Shown: positions 49,901 through 60,874 of the stretch, in pieces
Layout: each line of letters begins with the position of its first letter
Position numbering within the stretch: position 1 is the stretch's first letter
Source: Sympetrum striolatum
Lineage: Eukaryota > Arthropoda > Insecta > Odonata > Libellulidae
Direction of reading: 5' to 3'
DNA length: 64,000 bases
Assembly (NCBI GenBank): GCA_947579665.1
Contig: OX388345.1
Coordinates: 61,681,454 to 61,745,453 of the forward strand
Position numbers and translations under genes: made by a program
Notes under the pieces: generated by a model
Seen by the model: the letters and a program-made list of their open reading frames with translations, nothing else
The model's database searches: none
Told to the model about the DNA's origin: nothing

Positions 49901-52900
49901 TTTGTGGACTTTCTTAAAGACTAGATGGTAACGAAACTGATCAAACACAAAAAAACTCAATCTAAATCAATCAACTGTTCTGTTTGTCTTGTTCTCCAGT
50001 GTAGGGTATTTTTTACATTGTCTACATCCATTTCACAATTTTTTTAAAGTTTTTCAAAATTTCCTACTGTTCATCTACTCACTTCTATGGAGTACAGTAA
50101 CAAACTGAGTAATACATAGTCAATTATAGAGGACAACCAACCTCAAATAACTTTTTGATTTCTCTTCTTTTTCTTTCAGGATAAAACATTCTGGCAAATT
50201 CAAATGGATCTCCTTGTTCAGAAAGCTCAACAAAATATGAGTGGTAATGAAGATCAAACAAATTCAAATGTGAAACAGTGTCGCTATGGCGCTAATTGCA
50301 CCAGGGCTGGGTGTCGTTTTAGGCATGCAGGAAAGCCTGGAGGTAAGAGGAACCAAAGTTATATTAATGTAATGTTACTCTTATGAACAAGAATTATGTT
50401 AATCTTTGTGGTTTTTTGTAAACATATCCTACTCTTGGTCAACTTTTTCTATCTTTATGTATATTTCTTGTAGAAATTCAATATGCTTAAGTTTTGGGCT
50501 GAGTAAGTCAATTTTACTTAGGCACTAATCCAGTAGCATAAATAATTAAAAGGGTTGAGATTTTTTAAGAATCGGTTATAATGTTAGCTAATTTTGTTTT
50601 TTTCTGCATTTAAAAATTATTCTATTAGAATTTATAAGCAATAATAACATTTTAAACTGTGAAAGAAGAGGTATTCTATGTTTTAGTTTAAATATATGAT
50701 GTTAAAATTTAATAATATCTAATTTGCATAAGGCAACCAAAATTTGAGATGCATGTGTTATGTATTACTACAGGTAAAAGTCATCAAGAATGTTAGAACT
50801 GGATGACACTTATCTTTTTATCTGCCTTTACTCTATATTTATGCGACTAATGATAGTCAATTGAATGTTTTAATTGTGAACTTATGAATCCTAAATTTTT
50901 AACCTCCCTATTCTCATTTATGAATCATATCATCATAAGCTGTTCAGTCAAGTTTTATATTAAATATCATCCATTAAAGGTAAATTAGATTGTGAATCTT
51001 CTATTAATTCTTCTCATGAAAGGTTAACTGTGCCACTAAATTCATTCTACTTTAAATTAAATTTTTTGTGAATTAGTGGAAGTTAAAACTACAAGCTCTC
51101 TTGTGAATAAAGGATTATAGAAATATAATTAGGCACCTTGTAGAGATTAATAATTTCTTTTTGTTTCTGTTACAGAGATTAAAGCAATCGCAAGTTCACA
51201 TCTGTACTATACGCATTCCTGGTTACCTCTTCACATTAAAATTGATTTAATGGAAGGAGGATCTTTGAAAATAGAGAAAATTGATGCTCCCTCAAACACT
51301 AGTAGCTCAAAGACTAAACCTACGGTATGAGAATACATTAGTGAGATGAATTAATCTCATCTTTGTTTAAAATGCACTGCTGCAAGGCTGGCTAAAAGTT
51401 CATAAAATGCAAGGTTCTTTAAGATTGTGCTGATTTAATAAGAATTGAAAAAATGTCAATCAAAAGTTTTAATGAAAATAAATTGGTGATTGTAAATAAT
51501 AGTTGTTGCTAAAACAAGCTGAGATATGGAAAAATTTCATTTGTATAAGTTGCAAATTCTTATGAGGCTTAGAGCAACTTTTTTCCATAGTCATTATCTA
51601 TTGATTTTTTCCTTTCAATTTAAAAAGATAATTTTATAATTGTTCAGGGTAATGAAGATAAGGATAAACCTGCTGCTGATGGGAATGATAAGGAAGAAGC
51701 TGAAACAAGCGATAAAGAAAGCAAGGAAAATAGTCCAAAACCCATTCAATCTGTAACATATGACCTGTGCTCTGTTGTATGTCACATTCATGACCAAGCA
51801 AGCATCAAGGAGAATAAGAGTCACCTGGTTGCTCTTGTTAAAGCTGGACCAGGATATCACTGTAGATCTGTTGGATCTCCTGTTAGCCAGTGGTATATAT
51901 TCAATGATTTCAGGTAGGATGACTGGAATTTAGTAAAAATATAGATATTTCAGTTGTTAGGGATCCTTTTTTGTAGACAAAATTTTGATAATATCTTAAA
52001 ATTTATATTTAAATTATAATTAAAACCCAGTGACTTTTTATTTGTTTCCAATGTATTGTAGATATACTGGGGTAACACCTAATGTATGCATTAGTGTCTA
52101 GTGCCGAATTCTTGTACTCATTCTTTGTTGTAGCTACTCAAGCATACCTAGGTAATTTTTTAATGCAACTTTGCTGTATAATTCAGCTCTGGAGGTTATT
52201 ACAGTACAATAAAATATTAACTAGTATAAATGGACGGATATAAAATACAGTATTTAATGTTAGATAAAATGTTGAAGACATTCATGGCCATTAGTCATTG
52301 AAATATCTTATATTTTATGTTAAAGTGTATTTTTACTTGACTGAGAATTTACCTTGCCAATTTTTATAATTATCTAACAAACTGAATTGTATAATTATTG
52401 AATCAAATGTATTATTTTTCAGTATTATGCCAATTGTTGCTCAAGAAGTTATATGGTTTAACTTGGAGTGGAAAATCCCTTGTGTTCTCTATTGGGTAAG
52501 AAGTGATCTTCCTTCAGATTTTATAGCTCCAATTCATAACCCAATTTCATTGGATGTTTTTGGAGATGATAAATGTTTGGCAAGGAATGGAGGAAGGAAA
52601 ATGATCACATTTACTCCTCTTGCAACTGAAGAAATTCCTGGTGAAGGTAATATTACATTGTTTGTTTGATTTATTCATGATATGGAATTCCGATTAAAGA
52701 TTATCTAAATAGCTGTTAGTATGAGGAAGCCATATTTCCATTTTGAATGGACAAGACAATTTTAAAGAACATATATGATATGGGTAAAAGATTGCACGTT
52801 AAAGATTCTGATATTTGGAATTAGTAAGCTACTAGTTGAATTGAAAATTTTAGTTTTAGATTCACTACCCTTCCATTAAATGCTCACAACATAAAGTTGC

Positions 52901-55900
52901 CATGCTTCATGAAAAATTACATACCTTTAATGAAGGACTGAAAAAAAAGAGGATTAATAAGTTATAAGGCCTCTATAAGTACCCAAAATTGTTGGTAAAG
53001 CTGGTCAAGAAATGAGATTTTTAAGAAGTGATTGTTCTTGTTAAAACTTGACAATCTTGTGTTCGAAAGAATGAGCAGACATTAATATTAAGGAAAAGTA
53101 ATATAAAAAAATTTGGAAACCCCTATTCAAGTATAGCAAATGAACTACATCCATCAAAATTGATCATTCATTGTCAACGTGTTTGGAACTGAAGAATACC
53201 ATGATGAGAATATGATGTAACTTGTATTATTACAACATTATGGTGTAATAGAAGTTATTTTAATGTTATTTCCTTTATTTCTTTTCAATCATGTTGTTAA
53301 TGCAAACTCATTCTTTCAGGTGACATTGTTGCTATGGATGCTGAATTTGTCACATTAAATCAAGAGGAGGCTGAACTTCGAAGTGATGGGAAAATGTCTA
53401 CGATAAAACCATCACATATGTCTGTTGCACGAATAACATGTATTAGAGGGTAAATATTTTTTAGAACTTTATGATTCATTAAGATTTATTTTCATAATAA
53501 GATTATACTAAATTTATTTTCTCTATGACTATGACCAGCCAAGGGCCTATGGAGGGAACTCCTTTTATTGATGATTACATATCAACGCAAGAGCAAGTAG
53601 TCGACTACAAGACAAAATTCTCAGGGATCAAACCAGGAGATTTGGATGCTAACTTCAGTTCTAAGCATCTGACAACTTTGAAATCTACGTACCAAAAACT
53701 ACGTTTCTTGGTTGACAATGGAGTTAAGTTTGTTGGGCACGGGCTTAAGAATGACTTCAGGTTAGTTCTAGTAAATTATTTTCATTAATCTCAACTAAAG
53801 AGTTAATATTTAGAATGTTATAAATTTGATAGTTTGGGGATATTGATACTTCCTTACATTAATATTTTATTTTATGCTTCAAGAAGTCATGTATTTATTT
53901 TTCCAAAGTTATTCAATTACACCTTGTTATACTTTCATGAAATTATTTCAGTCACATCAGAAATGTTGAAAATAATTTATTGTAAGACTTACTGCATACC
54001 TTACACATTAACACCTTTGCAGTACACTTATAGTTATTCATCGAGCATTGCTCCCATTATTCTTTTCAGAGTCATCAATTTGGTAGTGCCAGCAGAACAG
54101 GTTATAGATACAGTTCTTCTTTTCCATCTCCCACATCATAGAATGGTATCTCTTCGATTTTTAGCTTGGCATTTCTTAGGTAAGGTCTATTTCTTTTTGT
54201 TAACATATACAGTTTTTCTGATTTATTAATGTGTATGCCCAAATAGCCGTAGAAATTCTACATTCATTTCTTGTATGATTTTTTATTGATTTATAATAAA
54301 TTATGTTCACCATATTGCAGTGATGATTTTGGCCTAAATCTATTTTATTTAGAGGATTTTAATGGATTAATATTTTAATTTGTCGCACATCTACATCTAT
54401 AGATTCATTATTCTGATATTTCAGATTGTCTGCTAAGGATCACTTAAATTACTAACTTATCTTGGTCAGATTTTATTCTTACTCGGACATTATATACAGT
54501 TGACTCAGAAACTAACAAAAATTCTCAAACAACTGGGATTTTTCCATGGCATGCCCATGAAAATAAAAGGAGGAGCATGCCAATTGGTTAGAGCACCAAA
54601 ATGAAATGCTTCTGTTAAATACTGTATTTGCTTGAAAGTAATGCACCCTGAAATGTAATGTGCACTACAAAATTAGAGCGTGGAAATTGAAAAATAATTT
54701 GCCTGCAACTGCAATACGCTCCTTAAGACATGCAGTCACACTATTTGCAGCACTGTATATATGTTTGCTATGCACTTATAAGATTCTACATATGTATATT
54801 TATATGCTTGTTCGCTGTAAACAAAATGCCGGTTGTCGTAAAATCCAATGCATTAACCAATTCAAAATCGGTCATTTAAAAAGTTTGATGGACAGGCCAA
54901 TTCCCTTTCAATTAAAAGCTGTCAGCTGACAGTCAATTCTATACTCTTTGAGGGCTCTGTCTAAAAATTGATAGAGCATTTGTGCAACGTTTGAGTTATG
55001 TAGAACCAGGGTGAGCCAAGGATTTGGCCAGCTGTGCACTACGGGACATGTGATCTAGTAGTATAGTGCCCAAATCTAGTGCATTATTAATTGTAATGCA
55101 TATCCCAATTTCTGAGCCAAAAACAGACCCAAGAAGGTGTGCATTATTTTTGAGTAAATATGTTATTCAAAACTACAAGCTTAAATAAAGTGCAATGATG
55201 AGGAATTTAATAGTGAATATGCATATTAAATATATCTCAAATTGAAGATGTAAGTTCTTGTAAATTCCCTGACTAGCAAAGATCCAAATTATGGATTTTA
55301 TATTACTTGGTTTAGATACTAACCTCTACACCAATGATTATTGCATTATTGAGTAATTTGTTTATCAGATGACAAAAGTATTATTAGAAATAGATATATA
55401 CTCGTATGGTGTTATGTATTCCCATATCTTGATTCACCTTATTAAGACATTAATATGATTCTATCTTCATTTAGTTGATATACTTCCATTTTCAGGTTGG
55501 CTGGTTATTTTTAATTTTCTGCTATCGTGATGGTTTGATTATTATGCCTCAATTAGCTCCCTGCTCCCTAAAATTCAGTTAAAGGTTTCTATTTCCTTAA
55601 GATTTGTTTTAGGATTGTGCTTGATTGCTGTTTATTAATAAATTTGTTCTCTTTAATCATTATGTCATTTTATTAGTTTCTACATTATGGTTCAGTCAGG
55701 GCAGGTAAGACTATCGTTTACTCTCAGAATTTCCTTAATAGATCCTTGGCAATGGATAAAGGGGCAATGTAAATTTATCTGGCACCTCTCATATGAAGCA
55801 CTAAGTATTAGTCTTCATTTTGCTAAATTGTCAGTTCTACAATCAGAAAAGGTAATAATTTTTACATGTAAAGCACTCTCTTCCCTTTTTCATTGTTTTC

Positions 55901-57324
55901 AAGACAAGTTAAGACTTCAACCTAATAGACACCTACCCCTTTTACTCCTAATCAAATATGATATATTCTTCTCGATAAATTTAAAATCAATTAATGGAAA
56001 TAAATGATTCCTAACACGTAAGAAAATATAAAAATAAAATAAATAAAAAATATACAAAATGAATTCTTTCATACAAATGATATAGAAAAATTTAATTGAT
56101 ATTATGAAGGACCAATAATAAATCATTCAAAGTGTGGCAAAGGCAATTATTTTTTTTATGTCTGTGGTATATGCTATGAGTTATTTAACCTGAGGATTTT
56201 TTCTAATCCATCCCATTCTCTATCTGTGGGGAAAAAGTGGGGCTGATTGAGCTAACTGAGAAGTGACGTAGTTTGCGTTTCTCACTTTGCCAGAATGCTA
56301 ATTGTAAAAAAAGCACCTATATCTCCAAAGTGAAGCAGTACAAGTTCCTGCGCATTACACTCACACCCAGACACCAGGGCAAACACCACAAAATATCACT
56401 AGCAAAAGCAACACACCAAAATAAAAAATCAACAACAAAAACAAATAAACTGCAAAGACTAGCTCACATTCTAGTTACACCCATTTTATTATATAAAAGT
56501 CCAGTCACCTTCAACTCATCAAAAAAATAACATTGATGCAAAAGTTTTGATGCTCTGCTACTAGAAAAATTATGAAGAAAAGACTTACTAGATACCATGG
56601 ACATATTAAAAGAACTCTATTGCCCAATATCAATAAAGAATACTATTGCCAAACAAAAAATAATAAACAATAGATAAAAAACGAAAATATATAGGCATTT
56701 CCAACTCAATAATAGTTAGTTACTACATTTTTTCCTAATGTTAAAATTTAGTTTAACCTTGCCAAAACTAACTAATTATTTTAAATATTACTGGATATGT
56801 TTTAAAAAATATAAAACTTTTGTAAATACCTAGATCATAAGCTAGGCTTAAAAAGTTAAGAAATAAGGGTATTTCTTGTTATTGTGATCTTGCTTCGGTA
56901 AAAAAAATATGGGCTGTACCACTAACTGATATGTTTGCATTTACAGCTCTTAGAATATTATCATCCAAAGAAAAGTGGAAAAAGCCCTTGTAAGACCAGA
57001 ATAATGACTCAATGAATAACACTTTTTATAGCATAGAGACCAAACTTCCAAAATCTGGCAGTACTACTTTACTTTAATACCAAAATTTTCTTTCTATTTA
57101 AAATTGGGCAATCTAAATATACATTGGTTTTCATCACTATCTTATTATGTTTTCTCTTAGGTGTTAAAATACAGTCCGTAACTCATGATTCCATCGAAGA
57201 TGCCCGTGCAGCTCTTCAGCTTTATCAGGAATACTCTCGTCTGGAAGCTGAGGGGAAGGTCACTGCAGCTTTGAAAGAGTTGTATGAAATAGGTAAAAAA
57301 CATCAGTGGCGGGTACCAGGGTGA
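37915..57324 (+). CDS. PAN2: PAN2, catalytic subunit of the PAN2-PAN3 poly(A) nuclease
   Basis: The 22 coding exons are 37915-37978, 38051-38241, 39179-39348, 39917-40037, 40906-41111, 42355-42565, 43682-43968, 44723-44819, 45149-45258, 45562-45691, 46124-46366, 47056-47275, 48250-48429, 48709-48884, 50180-50342, 51176-51324, 51648-51913, 52423-52646, 53320-53449, 53539-53760, 54070-54179 and 57161-57324. All junctions are in phase; the total is 3834 nt, 1277 aa (human about 1200). Domain order matches PAN2. An N-terminal WD40 propeller (about 60-330) includes [11 protein letters not shown] and [17 protein letters not shown]. Next come the PAN3-binding linker (SLLSDWP, GYAPNP) and a UCH-like pseudo-hydrolase (from about 500: [10 protein letters not shown] with Tyr near the usual catalytic Cys, [19 protein letters not shown]). 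The DEDDh exonuclease has D1076 and E1078 (MDAEFVTL), D1185 (HGLKNDF), H1232 and D1237 (HDSIEDA), so it should be active. PAN2 trims mRNA poly(A) tails in the cytoplasm. The C-terminus ends shortly after the family's conserved W-(K/R)-VP. Confidence 0.95.
41366..42015 (-). mobile_element. Non-LTR retrotransposon 3' fragment, second family, in PAN2 intron 5
   Basis: The minus-strand frame 42011-41535 (158 aa) has the C-terminal region of a LINE reverse transcriptase: [51 protein letters not shown], and [20 protein letters not shown] near the end. It stops at 41535, followed by a U-rich 3' UTR and a (TTA)n tail near 41368-41382, typical of a LINE 3' end. The start is abrupt, so it is 5'-truncated. 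It differs in sequence from the family at 8.4, 17-19 and 34-35 kb. It is antisense to PAN2 and lies wholly within an intron. Confidence 0.85.
43039..43569. mobile_element. MITE with TA target duplication (Tc1/mariner-Tigger-like ends), in PAN2 intron 6
   Basis: The ends at 43041 (CCGTATTTTCTGGTAGATAAC) and 43567 (reverse complement CCGTATTTTCTGGTAAATAAC) are nearly identical inverted repeats, each bordered by TA. The length is 527 bp. Internal GCGTGTTATCTA-type units repeat near both ends (43069, 43479, 43523 and 43542). There is no ORF, so it is non-autonomous. TA duplication fits the Tc1/mariner/Tigger superfamily; the exact family is inferred from end sequence only. Confidence 0.75.
47480..47674. 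mobile_element. Long hairpin (foldback) element in PAN2 intron 12
   Basis: 47480-47572 and about 47582-47674 are inverted copies with only scattered mismatches, around a loop of about 9 bases. Landmarks are GTAAATGGG...CCCATTTAC at the outer ends, ACCGGTTTC...GAAACCGGT inside, and CCATTATCAA...TTGATAATGG near the centre. Transcribed with PAN2 it would fold into roughly 90 bp of duplex RNA. It is a foldback MITE-like repeat with no coding capacity. Confidence 0.8.
48045..48107 (-). repeat. tRNA-derived SINE-like fragment in PAN2 intron 12
   Basis: On the minus strand a GGTGGAACACAAGTTACC segment (A-box-like part, about 48105-48088) is followed at tRNA-like distance by GGGTTTCAATTCT (B-box-like with one extra base, 48059-48047). 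Short arms CTGGG/CCAG-like flank the latter. It looks like the tRNA-related head of a decayed SINE. It does not fold as an intact tRNA. Confidence 0.45.
50180..50342 (+). other. PAN2: PAN2 exon 15: CCCH zinc-finger-like insertion
   Basis: At residues 836-851 (50279-50326) this exon encodes [16 protein letters not shown], a C-X5-C-X4-C-X3-H motif. This spacing is typical of Nab2/ZC3H14-type CCCH fingers, several of which bind polyadenosine RNA. It lies within the UCH-like domain, between the [13 protein letters not shown] strand and the SWLPLHIKI strand, where human PAN2 as I recall it has no such motif. The exon is in phase with its neighbours and has normal splice sites. The CCCH finger known in this complex is in PAN3 and has different spacing. 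Confidence 0.75.
54620..55165. mobile_element. MITE with TA target duplication in PAN2 intron 21
   Basis: TA plus CTGTATTTGCTTGAAAGTAA at 54620 pairs, inverted, with the sequence ending at TA 55164-55165. The inner parts share TAATGCACC against GGTGTGCATTA. The length and end pattern (xCxGTATTT then TAATGC-type units) resemble the element at 43039-43569, but the sequences are diverged. The interior repeats GTGCATTA-like words and has no ORF of note. Confidence 0.6.
56273..56560 (+). mobile_element. Probable LINE remnant in PAN2 intron 21
   Basis: An 85-codon frame reads [14 protein letters not shown] near the start and [19 protein letters not shown] near the end, with Lys-rich sequence between. 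This resembles the thumb region of jockey/I-type reverse transcriptases (a KYLGITLT-like motif, then a LYKS motif before the C-terminus). The fit is loose, there is no catalytic motif and the ends are not defined. Confidence 0.3.
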
Positions 57325-57914
57325 AGTGGCCGGTTTTCCGAAATCTACAGCAAAATCAACTAATAGGTGTCCAGACATACATTCCAGTGTAAGCTGAATA
57401 CAAAGAAGCTCATTTTTATGAATTACATGTTCAGTTTGCAAAATAGTCTGATTTTGAGGTCACGATATTTCTAATACTTGTCTTTCTTTGCGGGTCTGAT
57501 AATTTCATAGTGTGCGGAAGTAATTGAATTTGTTGGAACTGATCATTCCATATGAAAGTCCTGCTTTTAATATCTTCTGTAATGTTGGTTATGGTGGCTT
57601 TACCTTAGTCACTTGTGATATACTTATGCATAATTCTGGTGTCCATTTTATCACTTTAAATGTTCTTTATCATTGGCCAATCAATTTAAAAGTAATCAAA
57701 TTATCCATAAATTAAAGATGAAAAGGTTAATTAATGAAAATGTTGTGATAAAATAAGAGTAACACTGCCATGATTGATATTTTCCTTCCATATGAGTACA
57801 TACATCTATTGGCTAAAAAATATAGATTTATTTTATTGGTGATTTGATTGAGTGAATTTATCTATTTTTTGTATGTATGAAAAATCATTGTTCAACCAAC
57901 AACGAGTACCTGTG

Positions 57915-57920
57915 AATAAA
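57915..57920 (+). terminator. Poly(A) signal of PAN2
   Basis: AATAAA about 590 bases after the PAN2 stop; an ATTAAA variant lies near 57711. Either would give a 3' UTR of 0.4-0.6 kb. Confidence 0.45.
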
Positions 57921-57999
57921 ATGTAAGATGATGAATCATTTTTAATTAAAGCCTTCCCTTTGATATGTAATTCCTTTATTATTTCCAAACTAAAATTTG

Positions 58000-58149
58000 G
58001 AATAATAGTCACTAAATATCAAAACCACCAAATAATGAATCACTGCCTAACGCACATTTCGCTTTTGAAGGATGCTTCTTTTGATAGCTAAATGTGCACT
58101 AGGCAGTGATTCATTATTTCAAGGTTTGGGTATTTAGTTACTATTATTC
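58000..58149. mobile_element. Foldback element, about 60-bp arms, downstream of PAN2
   Basis: GAATAATAGTCACTAAATA at the left and its inverted counterpart (GAATAATAGTAACTAAATA) at the right begin arms of about 62 bases. The arms share AATAATGAATCACTGCCTA exactly and a GCACATTT segment near the loop. The loop is about 25 bases. It has the appearance of a small foldback MITE. It starts about 80 bases beyond the presumed PAN2 poly(A) signal. Confidence 0.75.
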
Positions 58150-58964
58150 TATTACTTTGTCATCGGCGGTATACCTTTATCAAAATAAAATTTGTAGAAA
58201 TTGAAATTCTGTTTTAGTTCAACAATGGCTAACTTTTTTTAGCTCATATTCTTTCATAAATGGTGCTGCCTGAATGACCATAAAATATTTTGCTGGCTGT
58301 TATTTTTTCTATGAGAATTAAATTATTACAATGTGAAAATAAGTATTCACATTCAAAAATGAATTTCATCCTGATTATCTTTCATTTGTTAGGGATTACA
58401 ATTATGGCATTATTGTTTTAATAAATCAAAATCTTTTTAGTTACAATTAAGGTTATATTCTTCCTATGTGTATCTAAGTTATAACTGTAAAATAATTTTT
58501 AATCTGCAGTACTTTAGGATTAATTGCTAAATTTATCTTGACAATTTCATAAACTAATAAGTGAGTTGAACCGCTACTGCCAACAATTCTTTTTGTATTC
58601 TAGTCTTTTCATTTGGTATGTTTTTCCTGCTTATGATGGGAATCACCCTCGATATTGCTACCAATATTCGATACTGAGAAATAACACTGACATTGCTATT
58701 AAGCAGTTACACATATGCATGTTTTCACTACTTTATTACTAATTTATCCATGATCTTAAGCTGCCTGTTGTATCCAAGATTTTAGTTATATATCCAAGGG
58801 TGATACCTAGAAAGTCTTACAACTTCAGAAAATTGAGACTGTAATGATATCTCTTTTCTAACAATTATCAGAATACTAATAAATTTTAGTAAATTATTTT
58901 TACCCCTTTATTGTTATATTATATACTGGGTTCATACATTTCTCATCATGTTGCCATGGCTATA

Positions 58965-59845
58965 CTTATAATATATACAAGTAAAACTGTGCTTGCATAC
59001 TGCAAGCATATTGATAATACAAATAAGTCGTCATCATATCGAGAGGGTCATCAAAAGAAAAAATAAGGATTGAAGATATTCCTAAAATTTGCTGCAATGT
59101 ATCCGTCCGGCATCGAACCCGGGTTTTCCTGGTGATACTTACTATGCAGTACAACAAAAGATCACCATCTCTAGCTGTGTGTGAAAATTCAAGCTGTGGT
59201 ATTTGCTGCAAATGCCTCAAACGACTTCCTACTTTTCACATATATTCCTTATGTGAGATATTGTAATGTGCTCTGGCATTGAACCCAGGAACAGCATGGT
59301 CTCATATAAATTTTTTTCTTAAATGGATTCTTAATATACATCTTCTAGCGGAGCAATAACTTCCTATCATTTCTATAAGTGTATAAAATAAATAATGAAA
59401 AACTACCTCAATGTATTTTAAAGGGCTGATTTTTGCACCATCCTAGTATCGAACCCAGGATTTTTTCCATAAAGGTCATTTATGTTTTCGATAGATCATG
59501 ACCTTATATATAATCTCCTTGAGTTTTGATTCTCTACCTTTTCGGGAAGTATTTTTTTCCCCGAAAATCAAAGCAATGCTTTTAAAGGGGAAAAATTGGG
59601 ACTTTAGTGCCCTCTGGAATCGAACCCATGACACTGAGGTTCAAAATCGCAATTTTTCTGGCCATTACACGTTATGGCCAATACGTCGTAAAAATTTCAA
59701 ATCAACTATGCTTGTGGTTTAGCCTGTGAATTAGTATCCTATCTATCTAATAATAATAATAATTTTTATTAATCCAAAGACAATACAGTAAGTATGTCTA
59801 TATCCTTAAATGAATCCGGAGAAGGAATTATATATAATAGATATA
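58965..59845 (-). repeat. Composite repeat with about 170-bp-phased Pol III B-box motifs, copy B (inverted)
   Basis: The reverse complement matches copy A (31735-32998) over its whole length. B-box motifs read on the minus strand lie at 59616-59626 (GGTTCGATTCC, perfect), 59445-59455 (GGTTCGATACT), 59275-59285 (GGTTCAATGCC) and 59109-59119 (GGTTCGATGCC, perfect). Spacings are 171, 170 and 166. Both copies end with the same GCTTGCA-(A/G)TA-TGCAAGC hairpin. Copy B carries an (AAT)n run and about 45 bases near its right end (59748-59800) that are missing or altered in copy A. No coding capacity is seen. Confidence 0.8.
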
Positions 59846-60569
59846 TATTATACTTATTATATAATATTATCAAATGCTCAGGCACAATTTTGTAGTAGGG
59901 CACCTAAAAGTGAATAATGAAATATTATCATGGTAATAACACTACCACTTACTTAGTTGTTTGTAAAGAGATTCTTTTTCATTCTTTTGAAGATTGCCAG
60001 ATAGAGAATTAAGGCTCTATTCCACACCAAAACAAAAAATATTTCACTGAAGTTTGGCTGCAACAAAAGAGACAAAGGGAGTTATTTCCTGTAATATAAA
60101 TAATGCAATGTTAGATTTACTTTTTCGTGAATAATTTATTTGCCTTGATTACAATCTATTGCTCCTACTATCATCACAAAATTTACAGGATGGTTATTAT
60201 ATTAAACTGGAATCTATAGTTTTTAAAATCTTACTAAATCGACTTAAAAATATCACATTATTAGATATTTGAATCGAAGATATTCTGTGTTTACTATTTC
60301 CCAAGAGTATTAAATGCATTAAATTTTATGAAATACTATCCCTGCCATTTAATGTACATCATAATGTTCTATTGAATCGTGATTTGAGAAAAATATAGCA
60401 TTCATTTAAAATAAAGCTCCCAAGTGCATTATTTTATGCCATATTCGTATATTTTAATAAAACCTCAGTGCAGTGTAGTCAAGAGTATGTGTTGAACATA
60501 AACTGAATATTAATAAGTAGTAGTAGAACTAAAACTAAGATACAAAGGCAAAAGAGAAAACTTCTAGAT
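59846..60569. other. Intergenic, no recognised content
   Basis: AT-rich sequence between repeat copy B and the hAT-like MITE. No gene or repeat is supported. Confidence 0.5.
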
Positions 60570-60874
60570 CAGACATGTCCAACCCACGGCCCTCGAAGAC
60601 CATTCATGCAGTCCGCGTCGCATAACCGGAAAATAAATGGTACTGACATTTAAAAAAATCAGGCTCGGAGAACATTAAAATATCCATTTGTTTGAAAAAT
60701 AAACTTTGTTTTACTATACTAATTTGTACTTGAATTATACTGAGAATAAGCATTGTATTATATATTCTTCTAAACTGTAGAAGAAGTACGAAGGGTTTTT
60801 CTTTAAGTTCTGGCCCGCGCGCCTGAGAAAATTTGAAATGCGGTCCTCGGCCACTAAAAGGTTGGACTACCCTG
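60570..60874. mobile_element. hAT-like MITE
   Basis: The ends CAGACATGTCCAACC (60570-60584) and the inverted CAGGGTAGTCCAACC (from 60874 leftward) match at 11 of 15 bases. They have the CAG...TCCAA form common to many hAT elements. The internal GC-rich blocks (CAGTCCGCG, GGCCCGCGCG, GCGGTCC) also fit. The flanking octamers TTCTAGAT (60562-60569) and TTCCTGAT (60875-60882) agree at 6 of 8, consistent with an aged 8-bp target duplication. There is no ORF. Confidence 0.7.

Larger units (their letters stand above)
38242..57160 (+). other. PAN2 introns: overview
   Basis: Introns longer than 300 bases, from the exon limits given in the PAN2 entry, hold the following. Intron 5 (41112-42354) has an antisense LINE fragment. 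Intron 6 (42566-43681) has a TA-flanked MITE. Intron 12 (47276-48249) has a long hairpin element and a SINE-like piece. Intron 21 (54180-57160) has a second TA-flanked MITE and a LINE remnant. Introns 2, 3, 4, 7, 8, 9, 10, 11, 14, 15, 16, 17, 18 and 20 appear to hold only AT-rich sequence, apart from the 22-base word at 38269-38290 noted with the hairpin insertion. Confidence 0.6.

Noticed and set aside
57325..57720. Extension of PAN2 beyond the stop at 57322-57324
   Set aside because: The last exon reaches the conserved W-(K/R)-VP position and the downstream sequence shows no donor or coding continuation.
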